A stretch of DNA of 64,000 bases from Cognataquiflexum nitidum (GCF_022538055.1 NZ_JAKZAM010000014.1:62001-126000), one strand, 5' to 3'; counted from the stretch's first letter, positions 33,657-44,714 are shown. Numbers and translations: made by a program. The notes: generated by a model from the letters alone, not told the origin.

Positions 33657-35483
33657 CTGAAAAAACTGCTATTCTTTATTCAAATTTTATTTATTTCTAA
33701 TTCCACTTTTGGCCAAGTTTGGATTACAAATGCCCAGAAATTGGTCTGCCCAAATGAGCCAACTCAATATTTCACAGAACCAACCTCTACAAATGGAAGT
33801 AATTGTGTATATACTTGGAATGTAACCAATGGGGTTTTTAGTAATGGATTAACACAAATTTCAGGATCTTATGCATTTGTCAGTACTGTTACAGTTTTTT
33901 GGAACAATGTTGTAGCTACGAGTGGAAGCGTAGCTCCTAAAGGTACGATTTCTGTCACAGCATCTGGATGCGCCTTACCCGTGGGTGAAATTATTTCAAG
34001 TACTGTTCCAAATATTATAATTAAAACACTAAATAATGTTAACCCTTCACCCATTTCAGGCTCTCCAAATGTCAATCTTGGATCAATAAATAACATAACT
34101 TATTCAATCACTAGATTAGCATTTCCAAACACCGGAGTTCCAGGCGGACACCCAAGTACACTTTATGCGGACAGTTATCAATGGTTAATTCCTGCAGGTT
34201 GGCAGATTGGCACAACAACTAGTAATGGAACTACCCCCATTACCACTACAGGATTTTCTGTATCAGTAAAACCAAATTCTTGTGGCGGGAATAATGAAAA
34301 AATCAAAGTATGGGGTTACAGTGCATGTGGGACAGGTTTTTTAAGTAATCCACAGGAAATTACAATTTCAAGAAATCCTCCACCCCTTACCATTTTGCAA
34401 GCACCACCTGCCACTATTCTATGCAGCAACGTTTCCCCGATTACGGCTTCTGTAAATCCTGTACCAGGTGCAACAAGCTATACCTGGACCAAACCAAGCG
34501 GTTGGGCTGGTACAAGTAACACAAATTCTATTACTTTGACACCCAGCGGGACAAATGGTGGAATCATAGAAGTCAGGGCAAATATCTGTTCCACACAAAC
34601 AGCCCCATTACAAAGAACGGTTACACTTCAATTATTTGACCCATCAAGTCCTCCTTCAATTGCGGGTCCTTTGGTAGTATGTAGTCCGAATACAGGCTAC
34701 TCTATACAAAACCTTCCCACAGGAACTACCGGAAGTTGGTCAGTATCACCTGCAAGTCTTGTATCAGTAGCATCAGGAACTGGAACAACTGCGAACTTAA
34801 CCAGGGCAAATGGCACATCTTCTGGTGTGGCCACACTAACATTTAATATCACAGGCCCCTGTGGTGCTTTGCCTACGATTACCAAACAGATCCAGATTGG
34901 GTATGTGAATGGTTCAGAGGCCACGATTTCTGCATCCTGCAATATTGGGACACTATGTTATGTATGTCCGGGAAACACATATGTATTTACTGCAAATCCA
35001 CCTTTGGGTCATCAAAGTACCTATTCATACCAATGGACAAAACCTACCAATTGGACAATAATCAACCAAAGTGCCAATACCATAACGTTATATGTTCCTC
35101 AATACAATCCTGACTTTTTCCCGGCGGTACGGTTCAGGGTCAACAATGGCTGTGGATGGTCGGAGTATTCAGGATTGAAAGTGGCACCTGGATACAGCTG
35201 TGGTGGAGGTTATTATGGCTACAGTATTTATCCAAATCCCACTTCTGATGTTTTGACCGTAGAACCTGAAATAAAAGAATTGTTTAAATCCATGGAAGAT
35301 TCTGTAGAAACAGAACCATATACAGTCACTGTATTGGATGAAAATGGTAAAGAAATGGAAAAAGCAACTTCAAAAGGTGATAAAATCCAAATATCACTCA
35401 GAAATCTGAAAAGTGGCTTTTACTTCATCCATATTTACAATAAAGATGGCATGATCAGAGAGAAAATAAAATTAGAAAAATAA
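33657..35483 (+). CDS. T9SS type A sorting domain surface protein with PKD-like repeats
   Basis: The frame opens just after the previous gene and first encodes KKLLFFIQILFISNSTFGQ, a perfect signal peptide. The only codon able to initiate it is CTG at 33657; TTG at 33741 would remove the signal. With CTG the product is 608 aa. It contains several Ig/PKD-like beta domains with paired cysteines (SYTWTKPSGWAG, YSYQWTKPTNW). It ends with the type IX secretion sorting domain (YSIYPNPTSDVLTVEPE, GFYFIHIYNKDGMIREKIKLEK). It should be exported across the outer membrane and anchored. Confidence 0.78.
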   Translation: MKKLLFFIQILFISNSTFGQVWITNAQKLVCPNEPTQYFTEPTSTNGSNCVYTWNVTNGVFSNGLTQISGSYAFVSTVTVFWNNVVATSGSVAPKGTISVTASGCALPVGEIISSTVPNIIIKTLNNVNPSPISGSPNVNLGSINNITYSITRLAFPNTGVPGGHPSTLYADSYQWLIPAGWQIGTTTSNGTTPITTTGFSVSVKPNSCGGNNEKIKVWGYSACGTGFLSNPQEITISRNPPPLTILQAPPATILCSNVSPITASVNPVPGATSYTWTKPSGWAGTSNTNSITLTPSGTNGGIIEVRANICSTQTAPLQRTVTLQLFDPSSPPSIAGPLVVCSPNTGYSIQNLPTGTTGSWSVSPASLVSVASGTGTTANLTRANGTSSGVATLTFNITGPCGALPTITKQIQIGYVNGSEATISASCNIGTLCYVCPGNTYVFTANPPLGHQSTYSYQWTKPTNWTIINQSANTITLYVPQYNPDFFPAVRFRVNNGCGWSEYSGLKVAPGYSCGGGYYGYSIYPNPTSDVLTVEPEIKELFKSMEDSVETEPYTVTVLDENGKEMEKATSKGDKIQISLRNLKSGFYFIHIYNKDGMIREKIKLEK

Positions 35484-35494
35484 GCTATTCAATA

Positions 35495-35536
35495 CCGGTG
35501 TCTGTTCATATCATGGCAGACACCGGATTTACTTTT
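35495..35536 (+). terminator. Terminator-like hairpin after T9SS gene
   Basis: CCGGTGTCTG (35495-35504) pairs perfectly with CAGACACCGG (35517-35526), followed by ATTTACTTTT. The T tract is imperfect, so partial readthrough into 35542 is likely. Confidence 0.55.
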
Positions 35537-35541
35537 ATCCT

Positions 35542-36288
35542 ATGAAAATTATCTTTATACAGTTTTTGGTTTGTCTTTTTCCTTTGTTTTCCTTTGCACA
35601 AGAAAAGGAAGTTACAGAAAAGGATTCTATTTCAATTCACCCAGTTAAAAGGATCCAATTTGGCTTCAACAGCCAATTTGCCTTGGAGAAAGTATTTAGC
35701 GGAGAAAATAACGCTCCGTTTGAATTTTTGCTTAGAAAACAAACAAAATCCAATCAAGCTATCAGAATAAGACCAATTTTCGATTTAAGTAGAATAAGTA
35801 GGGTAGAATTTGAAAATAAAAATTTGGATAATTTAACTCTTTTTGGAATAGGTTTAGGAATAGAAAGACAGGTAAGCTTTAGTAAGAAATGGTATGGATA
35901 TTATGGGATAGAGTCTGAGGGTGTTATTTCAAGCACAAATAAGACCCAAGAATTTATCACTCCAAATCCTCCGGATAATAACACCTATTTAGAAAGGAAT
36001 TCAGAAATTAGTAATTCAATAAAATTTTCAGTTTTGCCATTCATAGGTTTGGCTTTCAAAATATCCGAAAGGTTTTTTGCAACTACTGAATTTCGGTTGA
36101 TTACATCCTACCAAAGGTCTAATACCTCAAGCGAAGTTGCATTTAAGCTTATTAGGGATGGATCTGGAGATTTTGATTTTTCAAATGATTTTGGGCCTAG
36201 TACGCCCCTAGAGCCTGGGTTGACAGTAAGGGAATTTGCCTTTGAGTTCAGGCCATACACAGGGATATTTCTGAATTACAGGTTTTAA
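35542..36288 (+). CDS. Exported hypothetical protein, paralogue of the protein at 32927
   Basis: A 248-aa product with signal peptide MKIIFIQFLVCLFPLFSFAQ. The segments FGFNSQFALEKVFSGENNAPFEFLLRKQTKSNQAIRI and FEFRPYTGIFLNYRF match the paralogue at 32927-33652. The C-terminal aromatic Phe is typical of outer-membrane barrels. The two paralogues flank the T9SS-sorted protein, which suggests they work with it. The family is not recognised. Confidence 0.72.
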   Translation: MKIIFIQFLVCLFPLFSFAQEKEVTEKDSISIHPVKRIQFGFNSQFALEKVFSGENNAPFEFLLRKQTKSNQAIRIRPIFDLSRISRVEFENKNLDNLTLFGIGLGIERQVSFSKKWYGYYGIESEGVISSTNKTQEFITPNPPDNNTYLERNSEISNSIKFSVLPFIGLAFKISERFFATTEFRLITSYQRSNTSSEVAFKLIRDGSGDFDFSNDFGPSTPLEPGLTVREFAFEFRPYTGIFLNYRF

Positions 36289-36375
36289 AAGATTAGTATC
36301 CAATTTTTCTTTGTGCCTTTGCGCCTTTGCGGGATAATTTTCCCTAAATTTAAATAAACCAAACATCCTATTCCC

Positions 36376-36816
36376 ATGACTCTAGAAGCTGTTTTTGGCA
36401 TGGCCAGCACCTTGGCCTTTTTCTCATGGATTGCACTGTTTATCTTCTACCCCCACAAATGGATCTATCAGACCCTCTTTTCGGGGGTTTTTATTTTGAT
36501 GGCACTGACTTATGCTTTCTACATCATTCCCGCCTTGTTCAGTGGAGGGGAAGGGGGATTCAGTACTTTATCAGAAGTCAGGTTATTGTTTGGATCCGAT
36601 GAAGCACTTTTGGCCGGATGGATCCATTACCTGGCTTTTGATTTGTTTGTGGGGATGTGGATTGCCAAGGATTCTTGGGAAAAAGACATCAGCCGATGGG
36701 TGGTATTACCTTGTTTGATTTTGACCTTTATGATGGGACCTGTAGGTTTATTGCTTTACTTTCTGGTCAGGGCAGTGAAAATCAAACAGCTCAATCAGAG
36801 TCCTTATCATCCATGA
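36376..36816 (+). CDS. ABA4-like (DUF4281) membrane protein
   Basis: A 146-aa protein with four hydrophobic helices. The sequence SEVRLLFGSDEALLAGWIHYLAFDLFVGMWIAKD is the ABA4/DUF4281 signature; in plants ABA4 is needed for neoxanthin synthesis. The bacterial role is unknown, possibly in carotenoid or membrane chemistry. Its stop overlaps the next start by four bases (ATGA), so it is coupled to a larger membrane protein. Confidence 0.85.
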   Translation: MTLEAVFGMASTLAFFSWIALFIFYPHKWIYQTLFSGVFILMALTYAFYIIPALFSGGEGGFSTLSEVRLLFGSDEALLAGWIHYLAFDLFVGMWIAKDSWEKDISRWVVLPCLILTFMMGPVGLLLYFLVRAVKIKQLNQSPYHP

Positions 36817-37574
36817 TTTTTATCAAAAAAATATTCAAGAGAAGCAAATCGCTGGGACAGTTTGGCCTTCTAAATTTCATTGTATTTTTTGTCTTGTTGG
36901 CCCTTTCTTTTTTTGATGACAGGACTTTGAATGGTGTCAATGTCTGGATGAAGCCGATGAAATTCGCGATTTCGATCGGGATCTTTTCTTGGACGATGGC
37001 TTGGTATCTATTTTATCTTCCTCAAATCAGGAAAGTCCAAAAGATCAAACTGACCATCATCACTGCCATGCTGATCGAGCAGGTGATCATCATTTATCAG
37101 GCATCGATGGGCGAACTCTCGCATTACAACATCAGCTCAATAAATAATGCGGTTCTTTTTCAGCTTATGGGGATCGCAATCCTGATCAATACCATCATGG
37201 TTTTCTGGACTTACCGATTATTCTCGGTTGTAGAATCCCTTTTTCCCGGTTATAAAAGAGGCATTCAACTGGGGATGTTGGTTTTTGTAGTGGCGAGTTT
37301 GGAAGGTTTCTTGATGGTTGGGAATTTGGGTCATACGATCGGTGCCCCTGATGGACAGGAAGGGATTTTCTTTTTCAATTGGGCAAAGACTTATGGTGAT
37401 CTCCGGATATTCCACTTTTTGGGACTACATGCACTGCAGGCAGTTCCTCTTTTTGCTTGGAATTTTGCCCGTGACAACGTCAAAAAGGTAAATATTTTTG
37501 CTGCAATTTATTTTATCCTTTCTTTGGGAACCTTGTGGAATGCCTTGGCGGGGAGGGGAATATTTTGGTTGTAA
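36813..37574 (+). CDS. Polytopic membrane protein coupled to ABA4-like gene
   Basis: A 253-aa product with about seven hydrophobic helices. Conserved-looking features are FFDDRTLNGVNVWMKPMKFAIS near residue 38, the IIYQASMGELSHYN loop, VGNLGHTIGAPDGQEG and LRIFHFLGLHALQAVPL, rich in His that could bind a metal or cofactor. I do not recognise the family. ATGA overlap with the ABA4-like gene implies a shared function. The coupled ATG at 36813 gives a sensible short cytoplasmic start. Confidence 0.75.
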   Translation: MIFIKKIFKRSKSLGQFGLLNFIVFFVLLALSFFDDRTLNGVNVWMKPMKFAISIGIFSWTMAWYLFYLPQIRKVQKIKLTIITAMLIEQVIIIYQASMGELSHYNISSINNAVLFQLMGIAILINTIMVFWTYRLFSVVESLFPGYKRGIQLGMLVFVVASLEGFLMVGNLGHTIGAPDGQEGIFFFNWAKTYGDLRIFHFLGLHALQAVPLFAWNFARDNVKKVNIFAAIYFILSLGTLWNALAGRGIFWL

Positions 37575-39535
<1,961 letters not shown>

Positions 39536-39557
39536 TGAAGTAATAATAAGCATTCGG

Positions 39558-39588
39558 AGCGGTGGGTTTTTCCTGCCGCTTTTTTTTT
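39558..39588 (+). terminator. Intrinsic terminator of guaB
   Basis: AGCGG (39558-39562) pairs with CCGCT (39576-39580), with inner pairs around a T loop, and is followed by about eight T residues. Confidence 0.88.
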
Positions 39589-39600
39589 GTGTAAAAAATA

Positions 39601-40116
39601 TATATCCCGCGGATCTCGCAGACTGCCGCAGAAGGTTCTTGTCAATACCAAAATGGGTTTGCAGACAGTCAAATCTTAGATCAATAAATATCCCAAAGAA
39701 AAAGTCTGCAAAAATCTACGCTATCTGAGGGAGTAAAAAAGGGGCAATAAATAAAAATATATATCCCGCGGATCTCGCAGACTGCCGCAGAAGGTTCTTG
39801 TCAATACCAAAATGGGTTTGCAGACAGTCAAATCTTAGATCAATAAATATCCCAAAGAAAAAGTCTGCAAAAATCTACGCTATCTGAGGGAGTAAAAAAG
39901 GGGCAATAAATAAAAATATATATCCCGCGGATCTCGCAGACTGCCGCAGAAGGTTCTTGTCAATACCAAAATGGGTTTGCAGACAGTCAAATCTTAGATC
40001 AATAAATATCCCAAAGAAAAAGTCTGCAAAAATCTACGCTATCTGAGGGAGTAAAAAAGGGGCAATAAATAAAAATATATATCCCGCGGATTCCGCAGAC
40101 TGCCGCAGAAGGGATC
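39601..40116. repeat. Three identical 159-bp tandem repeats plus a partial fourth
   Basis: Units begin TATATCCCGCGGATCTCGCA at 39601, 39760 and 39919; the three look identical base for base. A fourth, diverged start lies at 40078 and matches for about 35 bases (GGATTCC in place of GGATCTC). Each unit contains TTTGCAGAC and GTCTGCAAA as a 9-bp inverted repeat, and CGCAGACTGCCGCAGA. No open frame runs through. Identity implies very recent amplification. Confidence 0.92.
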
Positions 40117-40225
40117 CGGGGGAAACAAAACTAAAACAGGTTAAAAATCATGGATCAAATCAAATCTGTTATTTTCCAGATTTATTAGCGTGATTTTTTC
40201 AGAATACCCTTCTGTAGATAAATTG

Positions 40226-40233
40226 TATATTTG
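40226..40233 (+). promoter_or_regulatory. Candidate -7 element for transglutaminase-like lipoprotein
   Basis: TATATTTG matches TAnnTTTG, 70 bases before the ATG at 40304. The -33 region is only T-rich. Confidence 0.3.
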
Positions 40234-40303
40234 GGGACAAAGGAAAATCCGATTTTTCCCCAAAAACCTTAGATTTAGAAATCAATCCATTATTTACCCA
40301 AAG

Positions 40304-41650
40304 ATGAGATACCGAATCAACATTTTATTAGGAATGCTACTTTTGGCGGCATCTTGCCAATCAGGAAGGGAAGCAAAAGAAGAAAATACGGAAGAGGAAA
40401 AGCCTAAAAAAGTATCCATCGCCGAAATTGAAGCTGGCATCAAAGCTTACATAGCCGCCGAAACAGCGACAAGTGACGGGTATTTTCAAGTCAATGATGA
40501 AAGGGGAAATTTTCGCTTGAAATTGGTCCGTGTCCATACAGAATACCTTTCCAACCTTGGGCCAAAGAAGCATTTTGCATGTGTGGACTTGGCTGATGAA
40601 AAAGGTGATGTGTATGATGTGGATTTTTTTATGGAGGGAGAACCCGGGAGCATGAAGGTAACCGAAACTTCACTTCACAAACTGAACGGTAAACCTTTCT
40701 ACACCTGGAAGCAAGTCGTGGACAAAACCTGGCGCCGCGTCCCCGTTGAAACCGCCTCCACGGACTTGCTTGGCGTGGTGGAAGGGCAAGATGAATTTGA
40801 TTTCCATTATTATTCCAAACTTCCCAAGATCACCGGATCTGCTAAGATGTGGATTCCAATCGCTAAAAGTGACAATTACCAAACTGTGAAGGTCACCAAT
40901 ATGTCCCTTCCGGGTAAGCATCAGATGTTGAAAGAACAGGATTTTGACAATTCAGTCCTTTACCTCGAACTCGGCCCTGAAGATAGCGGCAAAGAAATAG
41001 ACATTACGTATCAAGTAGAACGAAAAGAAAAAGGCCCGTATGAGGCGGTGGGAACAATAGACGAGAAATACCTGCTTCCAAATCTTCTCATGCCAATAGG
41101 TGGAAGATTTGAAGAAATCGCCAAAGAAGCCATCAAAGGCAAGGAAAAGGATAACAAACTCGTCCAAGCAAGGGCTTTGTATGACTATATTATAGACAAC
41201 ATGCGGTATATGAAATTCGGGAAATATGGGCGTGGGGATTCCAATTATGCCTGTGATTCCAAGACTGGAAATTGTACCGAGTTCCATTCCTTTTTCATTT
41301 CCCTGGCAAGGTCTATTGATATTCCTGCGAGGTTTTCCATCGGGGCTTCGATTCCCTCAGACAGAAATGAGGGAGGAATCGACGGATATCATTGTTGGGC
41401 TGAATTCCATGCTGAAGGAAAGTGGTGGCCTGTCGATATCAGCGAAGGTAACAAGTATACAGCCCTAGCGACGTATTACTTTGGAAGACATCCTGCCAAC
41501 AGGATTGAATTCAGTCAGGGCCGTGACCTCAAGATAAGTCCGGGTCCATCTGGAGGTCCGATCAATTTTATGGCCTATCCGATCATGGAGATTAATGGTG
41601 AACCGGCTTTTCCTGAGACCATTTTTTCTTTCAACAGGAAAACGGAATAG
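40304..41650 (+). CDS. Transglutaminase-like domain lipoprotein
   Basis: A 448-aa lipoprotein (MRYRINILLGMLLLAASC, lipidated Cys18) with a transglutaminase-like core. The catalytic Cys is in CDSKTGNCTEFHSFFISLARS, His in GYHCWAEFHAEGKWWPVD, and Asp in the same block. The N-terminal 250 residues are beta-rich. Such exported proteins are thiol proteases or amidases acting on peptides; the substrate is unknown. Start at 40304 gives the lipobox; an upstream in-frame ATG at 40190 adds 38 residues and no signal. It lies just downstream of the 159-bp repeats. Confidence 0.87.
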   Translation: MRYRINILLGMLLLAASCQSGREAKEENTEEEKPKKVSIAEIEAGIKAYIAAETATSDGYFQVNDERGNFRLKLVRVHTEYLSNLGPKKHFACVDLADEKGDVYDVDFFMEGEPGSMKVTETSLHKLNGKPFYTWKQVVDKTWRRVPVETASTDLLGVVEGQDEFDFHYYSKLPKITGSAKMWIPIAKSDNYQTVKVTNMSLPGKHQMLKEQDFDNSVLYLELGPEDSGKEIDITYQVERKEKGPYEAVGTIDEKYLLPNLLMPIGGRFEEIAKEAIKGKEKDNKLVQARALYDYIIDNMRYMKFGKYGRGDSNYACDSKTGNCTEFHSFFISLARSIDIPARFSIGASIPSDRNEGGIDGYHCWAEFHAEGKWWPVDISEGNKYTALATYYFGRHPANRIEFSQGRDLKISPGPSGGPINFMAYPIMEINGEPAFPETIFSFNRKTE

Positions 41651-41835
41651 TTCTGCGAAATCAGCAGGATGAAGAATGATGGTTTTCCGCTGGTCATGCG
41701 GATTGGCACTGATTTTTTTTCTAATTCATTGTGCCCCTAATCAGAGAATAATTTCCGCGAAATGTCTCAAAATCAATGGGAAAACGCATAGAAATATCCA
41801 GTGGCTACCTAGATTAAAGGGTATCTAAAAAGCAG

Positions 41836-41884
41836 AAGTGTCTGAAAATCCGAATATCTAAACCCGGTTTTCAGACACTTTTAA
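41836..41884 (+). terminator. Bidirectional terminator
   Basis: AAGTGTCTGAAAA (41836-41848) pairs perfectly over 13 bp with TTTTCAGACACTT (41868-41880), then TT. It separates two convergent lipoprotein genes. Confidence 0.8.
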
Positions 41885-41905
41885 GAAAAATTGTTCTAAG
41901 GGAAA

Positions 41906-42136
41906 TTAATTCGTTGCAGTGGTATCTGCAGGATGCTCAGAAGTAGAGTCGGTTGGATGCTCAGCACCTTCTGTTGGATGCTCAGCTTCTTCAGCAGGAT
42001 GCTCAGCGCTTTCTATTTGTTCGGTTGACTCTTCACCTTCTTTTTTGCCTCCGCATGAACTAACAGATGCTACGAAAAGGAAGCCAAAGGCTAAAACCAA
42101 AAGCGTACTTGATTTAAATTTTCTTAATAAGGTCAT
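41906..42136 (-). CDS. Small lipoprotein with EHP repeats
   Basis: A 76-aa lipoprotein: hydrophobic N-terminus, lipobox SVSSC (Cys28), GGKKEGEE, then four copies of an EHP-centred motif (AEHPAEE, AEHPTEG, AEHPTDS, SEHPADT). The repeat is also visible in DNA as imperfect 15- to 18-base units. Mature protein is very acidic, disordered-looking and His-containing. Divalent metal binding is conceivable but is inference. It is alone in its transcription unit. Confidence 0.8.
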   Translation of the reverse strand: MTLLRKFKSSTLLVLAFGFLFVASVSSCGGKKEGEESTEQIESAEHPAEEAEHPTEGAEHPTDSTSEHPADTTATN

Positions 42137-42334
42137 AGTCTTATTTTTTTGGTTGATGGTGATTTATTAGACTTTTTAATTAAAAGTCAAAACAAAGTTA
42201 CAATTATTTGCTTATTCAAAGATTTTTTTTGCCATTTATTAAGGCCGGGTAATTTTTTGTAAATGATTTGAAGTCCTGCCAAAATCTCTGGAAATCAAAA
42301 AGAATCCTTAAAGAAGAACTGCCGGGATTGCAGA

Positions 42335-43144
42335 CTATTTATTTATGATGACCCTTGTCGGTGTTGGCCCTTCAATTTCATTTTGACCAAAAGCGGTTCG
42401 GATTTGTTCCTGTACAGAAAAGAACACGTCCCAATAATGCGCAGTAGAGGCATAAGGTCTTATCGCTAGAGTGACCATTCCGTCTCCGACATTTAGTACA
42501 TTGACAGAAGGAGCGGGTTCTTCTAAGACAAACTCACTTGATTTTAAAACTTCCATGGCCACTCTTTTGGCTTTGGCCACATCACTGTCAGCAGCTACGG
42601 CCACAGAGATGTCCACACGGAGATTGCCGTGCCGTGAATAATTGACTATGGTACTGTTAGACACGGCGCCATTAGCAAGGATGACGGTTTTGTTTTCCGC
42701 GGTAAGTAGGATGGTATTGAAAATCTGGATTTCGGTGACTAACCCAGTCTGCCCATTGGATTCGATGAGATCACCGATTTTAAATGGTTTGAAAACCAAA
42801 ATCAAAACTCCTCCTGCAAAATTGGCAAGAGAACCCTGTAAGGCCAGCCCTACAGCCAAACCCAAGGCACCCACGACTGCTACAAAAGAAGTGGTCTGAA
42901 TTCCGAGCATCCCGGCTACAGAGATCAATAAAAGGACTTTTAGGCCTCCACTGACAAGACTTCCTAAAAAGGATTGCAGGGAAACGTCAATTCCTCTTTT
43001 GTTGAGCGCTTTTGAAACGAACTTCGAAATGAAATTGACTACATAGAGACCGATGATAAAAACGGCTAGAGCGCCTATTAATTTTGGGCCAAAAACATAA
43101 ACCCAATCCATAAATCTTGTTGTGTAAGTGGTTACCTCCTCCAT
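42335..43144 (-). CDS. MscS-type mechanosensitive ion channel
   Basis: A 269-aa inner-membrane channel that opens on membrane tension. Three N-terminal helices are seen, the last being the pore-lining TM3 (VGALGLAVGLALQGSLANFAGGVLIL) with the glycine/alanine packing typical of MscS. The beta domain (FKIGDLIESNGQTGLVTEIQIFNTILLTAENKTVILANGAVSNSTIVNYSR) follows. The C-terminus reads EIEGPTPTRVIINK instead of the common IPFPQRDVH. Start MEEVTTYTTRFMDWVYVFGPK is family-like. Confidence 0.95.
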   Translation of the reverse strand: MEEVTTYTTRFMDWVYVFGPKLIGALAVFIIGLYVVNFISKFVSKALNKRGIDVSLQSFLGSLVSGGLKVLLLISVAGMLGIQTTSFVAVVGALGLAVGLALQGSLANFAGGVLILVFKPFKIGDLIESNGQTGLVTEIQIFNTILLTAENKTVILANGAVSNSTIVNYSRHGNLRVDISVAVAADSDVAKAKRVAMEVLKSSEFVLEEPAPSVNVLNVGDGMVTLAIRPYASTAHYWDVFFSVQEQIRTAFGQNEIEGPTPTRVIINK

Positions 43145-43457
43145 AGAATATATTTAAAATTAAGTGTGTATAACATTTAAATTCTATAAAAATAAAAAAT
43201 GTAGATGAAATATTCTTAAGTATTTTATGATATAACCATCAAAAATTTATAAATAAACTTGTTTTTATTAAAAATATATAACCATTCTATTTCCAGTATC
43301 CAATCTTGGCAAAAAAAGGGAATGGCTTGGTTTTGGTTCTATCTTTATACTCTAATGGTAAGGGGACATATCGGTAAGGTCTCCCCTACAAAACTGAACT
43401 TTGAAAATTTAAGCCAGAGTAACCCAAAAGCTTTCGCCTTTGGGTCTTCATCTGATT
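43145..43457. other. Intergenic region between MscS and PLP decarboxylase genes
   Basis: 313 AT-rich bases with no gene. The right part has ACCCAAAAGC (43422-43431) and GCCTTTGGGT (43436-43445), a hairpin with one mismatch just after the stop of the decarboxylase gene. It lacks a clear T tract. The MscS promoter should lie in the left part. Confidence 0.35.
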
Positions 43458-44714
43458 TTATTTTCTAAGGTTAGACTGGAGTTCTCCTTCAAGTTCCATC
43501 AAAAAGCTATCGATCGTGCCGGGTTTCACATGTGGCATGAGGACGATTTTATACCATTCAGGCTGAAATTCGTATGTATTGGCTACTAGATAGTATTTTT
43601 CAGCAAGCTCTTTGGAGATGTATTTTGCCTTGATAGCGATGATGTTCAGGTATTGGTTTCTGAAATATTCTACTCCCATTCCCTCCAATCGCTTGCAAAT
43701 CCTCTCCGTGTGATCGCAGAGTGTTTCCATTTTATATTTCCATCCTTCCGAGCCGTGAATCTGTAGGATCATCCACATGGATATGGCATTTGCTCCGGAG
43801 CGGCTGCCACTGACGGTGTAATCTTTTCCTGGAATATACTGTGCTTCCTCCGTTTTGACATAGTCGAAAAACCCTTTTCGAATCAGAAAAAGCCCTGTAC
43901 CGTAGGGAGTCTGAAGCATTTTGTGCCCATCTGCAGTGATAGAATTCATGTATGGGTTTTGAAAAGTAAACCTGCTCATTGGATTTGTAAAAGGGTAGAT
44001 AAACCCGCCATAAGCCGCATCCACATGGATTTTGAAAGGGGCATTAATATTTGTAAAGTAATCGCCCAACATGTCAATATCATCGACTGAACCGAACATA
44101 GTGGTAGAGAGATTGGCGATAACGATGAAATATTTGATCCCTTCTTCCATGGCAGCGTTTACTTTGGATTCTAAGGATTCCTTGGTGATTTGCCTGTTTT
44201 CCTGATCCACTTCCAGGATGATGCTGGTGAGGTTGAGCAGGTTGGCGCCTTTAGGCATGGAGTAATGAGAGTCTTGGGAATAAACCAAGCCTATTTCGCC
44301 CAATCGGGCATCATACTCTTTTTTGAAAAAATTCCTGTAAATCCACATGGCTTGGATATTGGCTTCTGTTCCTCCTGTGGCGACATAGCCGTCCTGTTGG
44401 TTTGGATCACCGTTGAGGATTTCTTCTGCCACCAATCGGATCAGGTCTCTTTCGATTTTTTGGGTTCCTTCAAATATCTCCAAGACAGATTTGTCACTGA
44501 GTGTATGTACGCCTATGTGGTTTGGATTGCGGACCATAGCAGACATATATGGGGCATCTTTCAGAAATGGTGCATCAGGATAAAATTCTGCTGTATCTAA
44601 ATAGGTCCCCGGAATACCGAGAATGGGATGATCACCCCTGTAATCGAGGTTTTGCGTCAGGGCGTTGAATATGGTTTCTTTGATTTGTTCGTGAGATTTT
44701 TTTTTCCAGTACAT
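43458..44714 (-). CDS. Group II pyridoxal-phosphate-dependent decarboxylase
   Basis: A 418-aa PLP enzyme from ATG 44714 (MYWKKKSHEQIKETIFNALTQ). Features are GYVATGGTEANIQAMWIYR (PLP phosphate binding), VDAAYGGFIYPF (Asp contacting the PLP ring) and SITADGHKMLQTPYGTGLF, where HK carries the Schiff-base Lys. This matches the group II amino-acid decarboxylase fold (tyrosine, aspartate, glutamate type). Substrate is not readable. It starts 28 bases after aroE on the same strand, so they may be co-transcribed. A longer frame to 44798 would run into aroE. Confidence 0.9.
   Translation of the reverse strand: MYWKKKSHEQIKETIFNALTQNLDYRGDHPILGIPGTYLDTAEFYPDAPFLKDAPYMSAMVRNPNHIGVHTLSDKSVLEIFEGTQKIERDLIRLVAEEILNGDPNQQDGYVATGGTEANIQAMWIYRNFFKKEYDARLGEIGLVYSQDSHYSMPKGANLLNLTSIILEVDQENRQITKESLESKVNAAMEEGIKYFIVIANLSTTMFGSVDDIDMLGDYFTNINAPFKIHVDAAYGGFIYPFTNPMSRFTFQNPYMNSITADGHKMLQTPYGTGLFLIRKGFFDYVKTEEAQYIPGKDYTVSGSRSGANAISMWMILQIHGSEGWKYKMETLCDHTERICKRLEGMGVEYFRNQYLNIIAIKAKYISKELAEKYYLVANTYEFQPEWYKIVLMPHVKPGTIDSFLMELEGELQSNLRK

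Noticed and set aside
36657..36812. N-terminal extension of the polytopic protein at 36813
   Set aside because: It would lie entirely inside the ABA4-like gene in another frame; the ATGA-coupled start is better.
39601..40116. Regular repeats that could suggest a CRISPR array
   Set aside because: The 159-bp units are contiguous and identical, with no unique spacers and no cas genes nearby.
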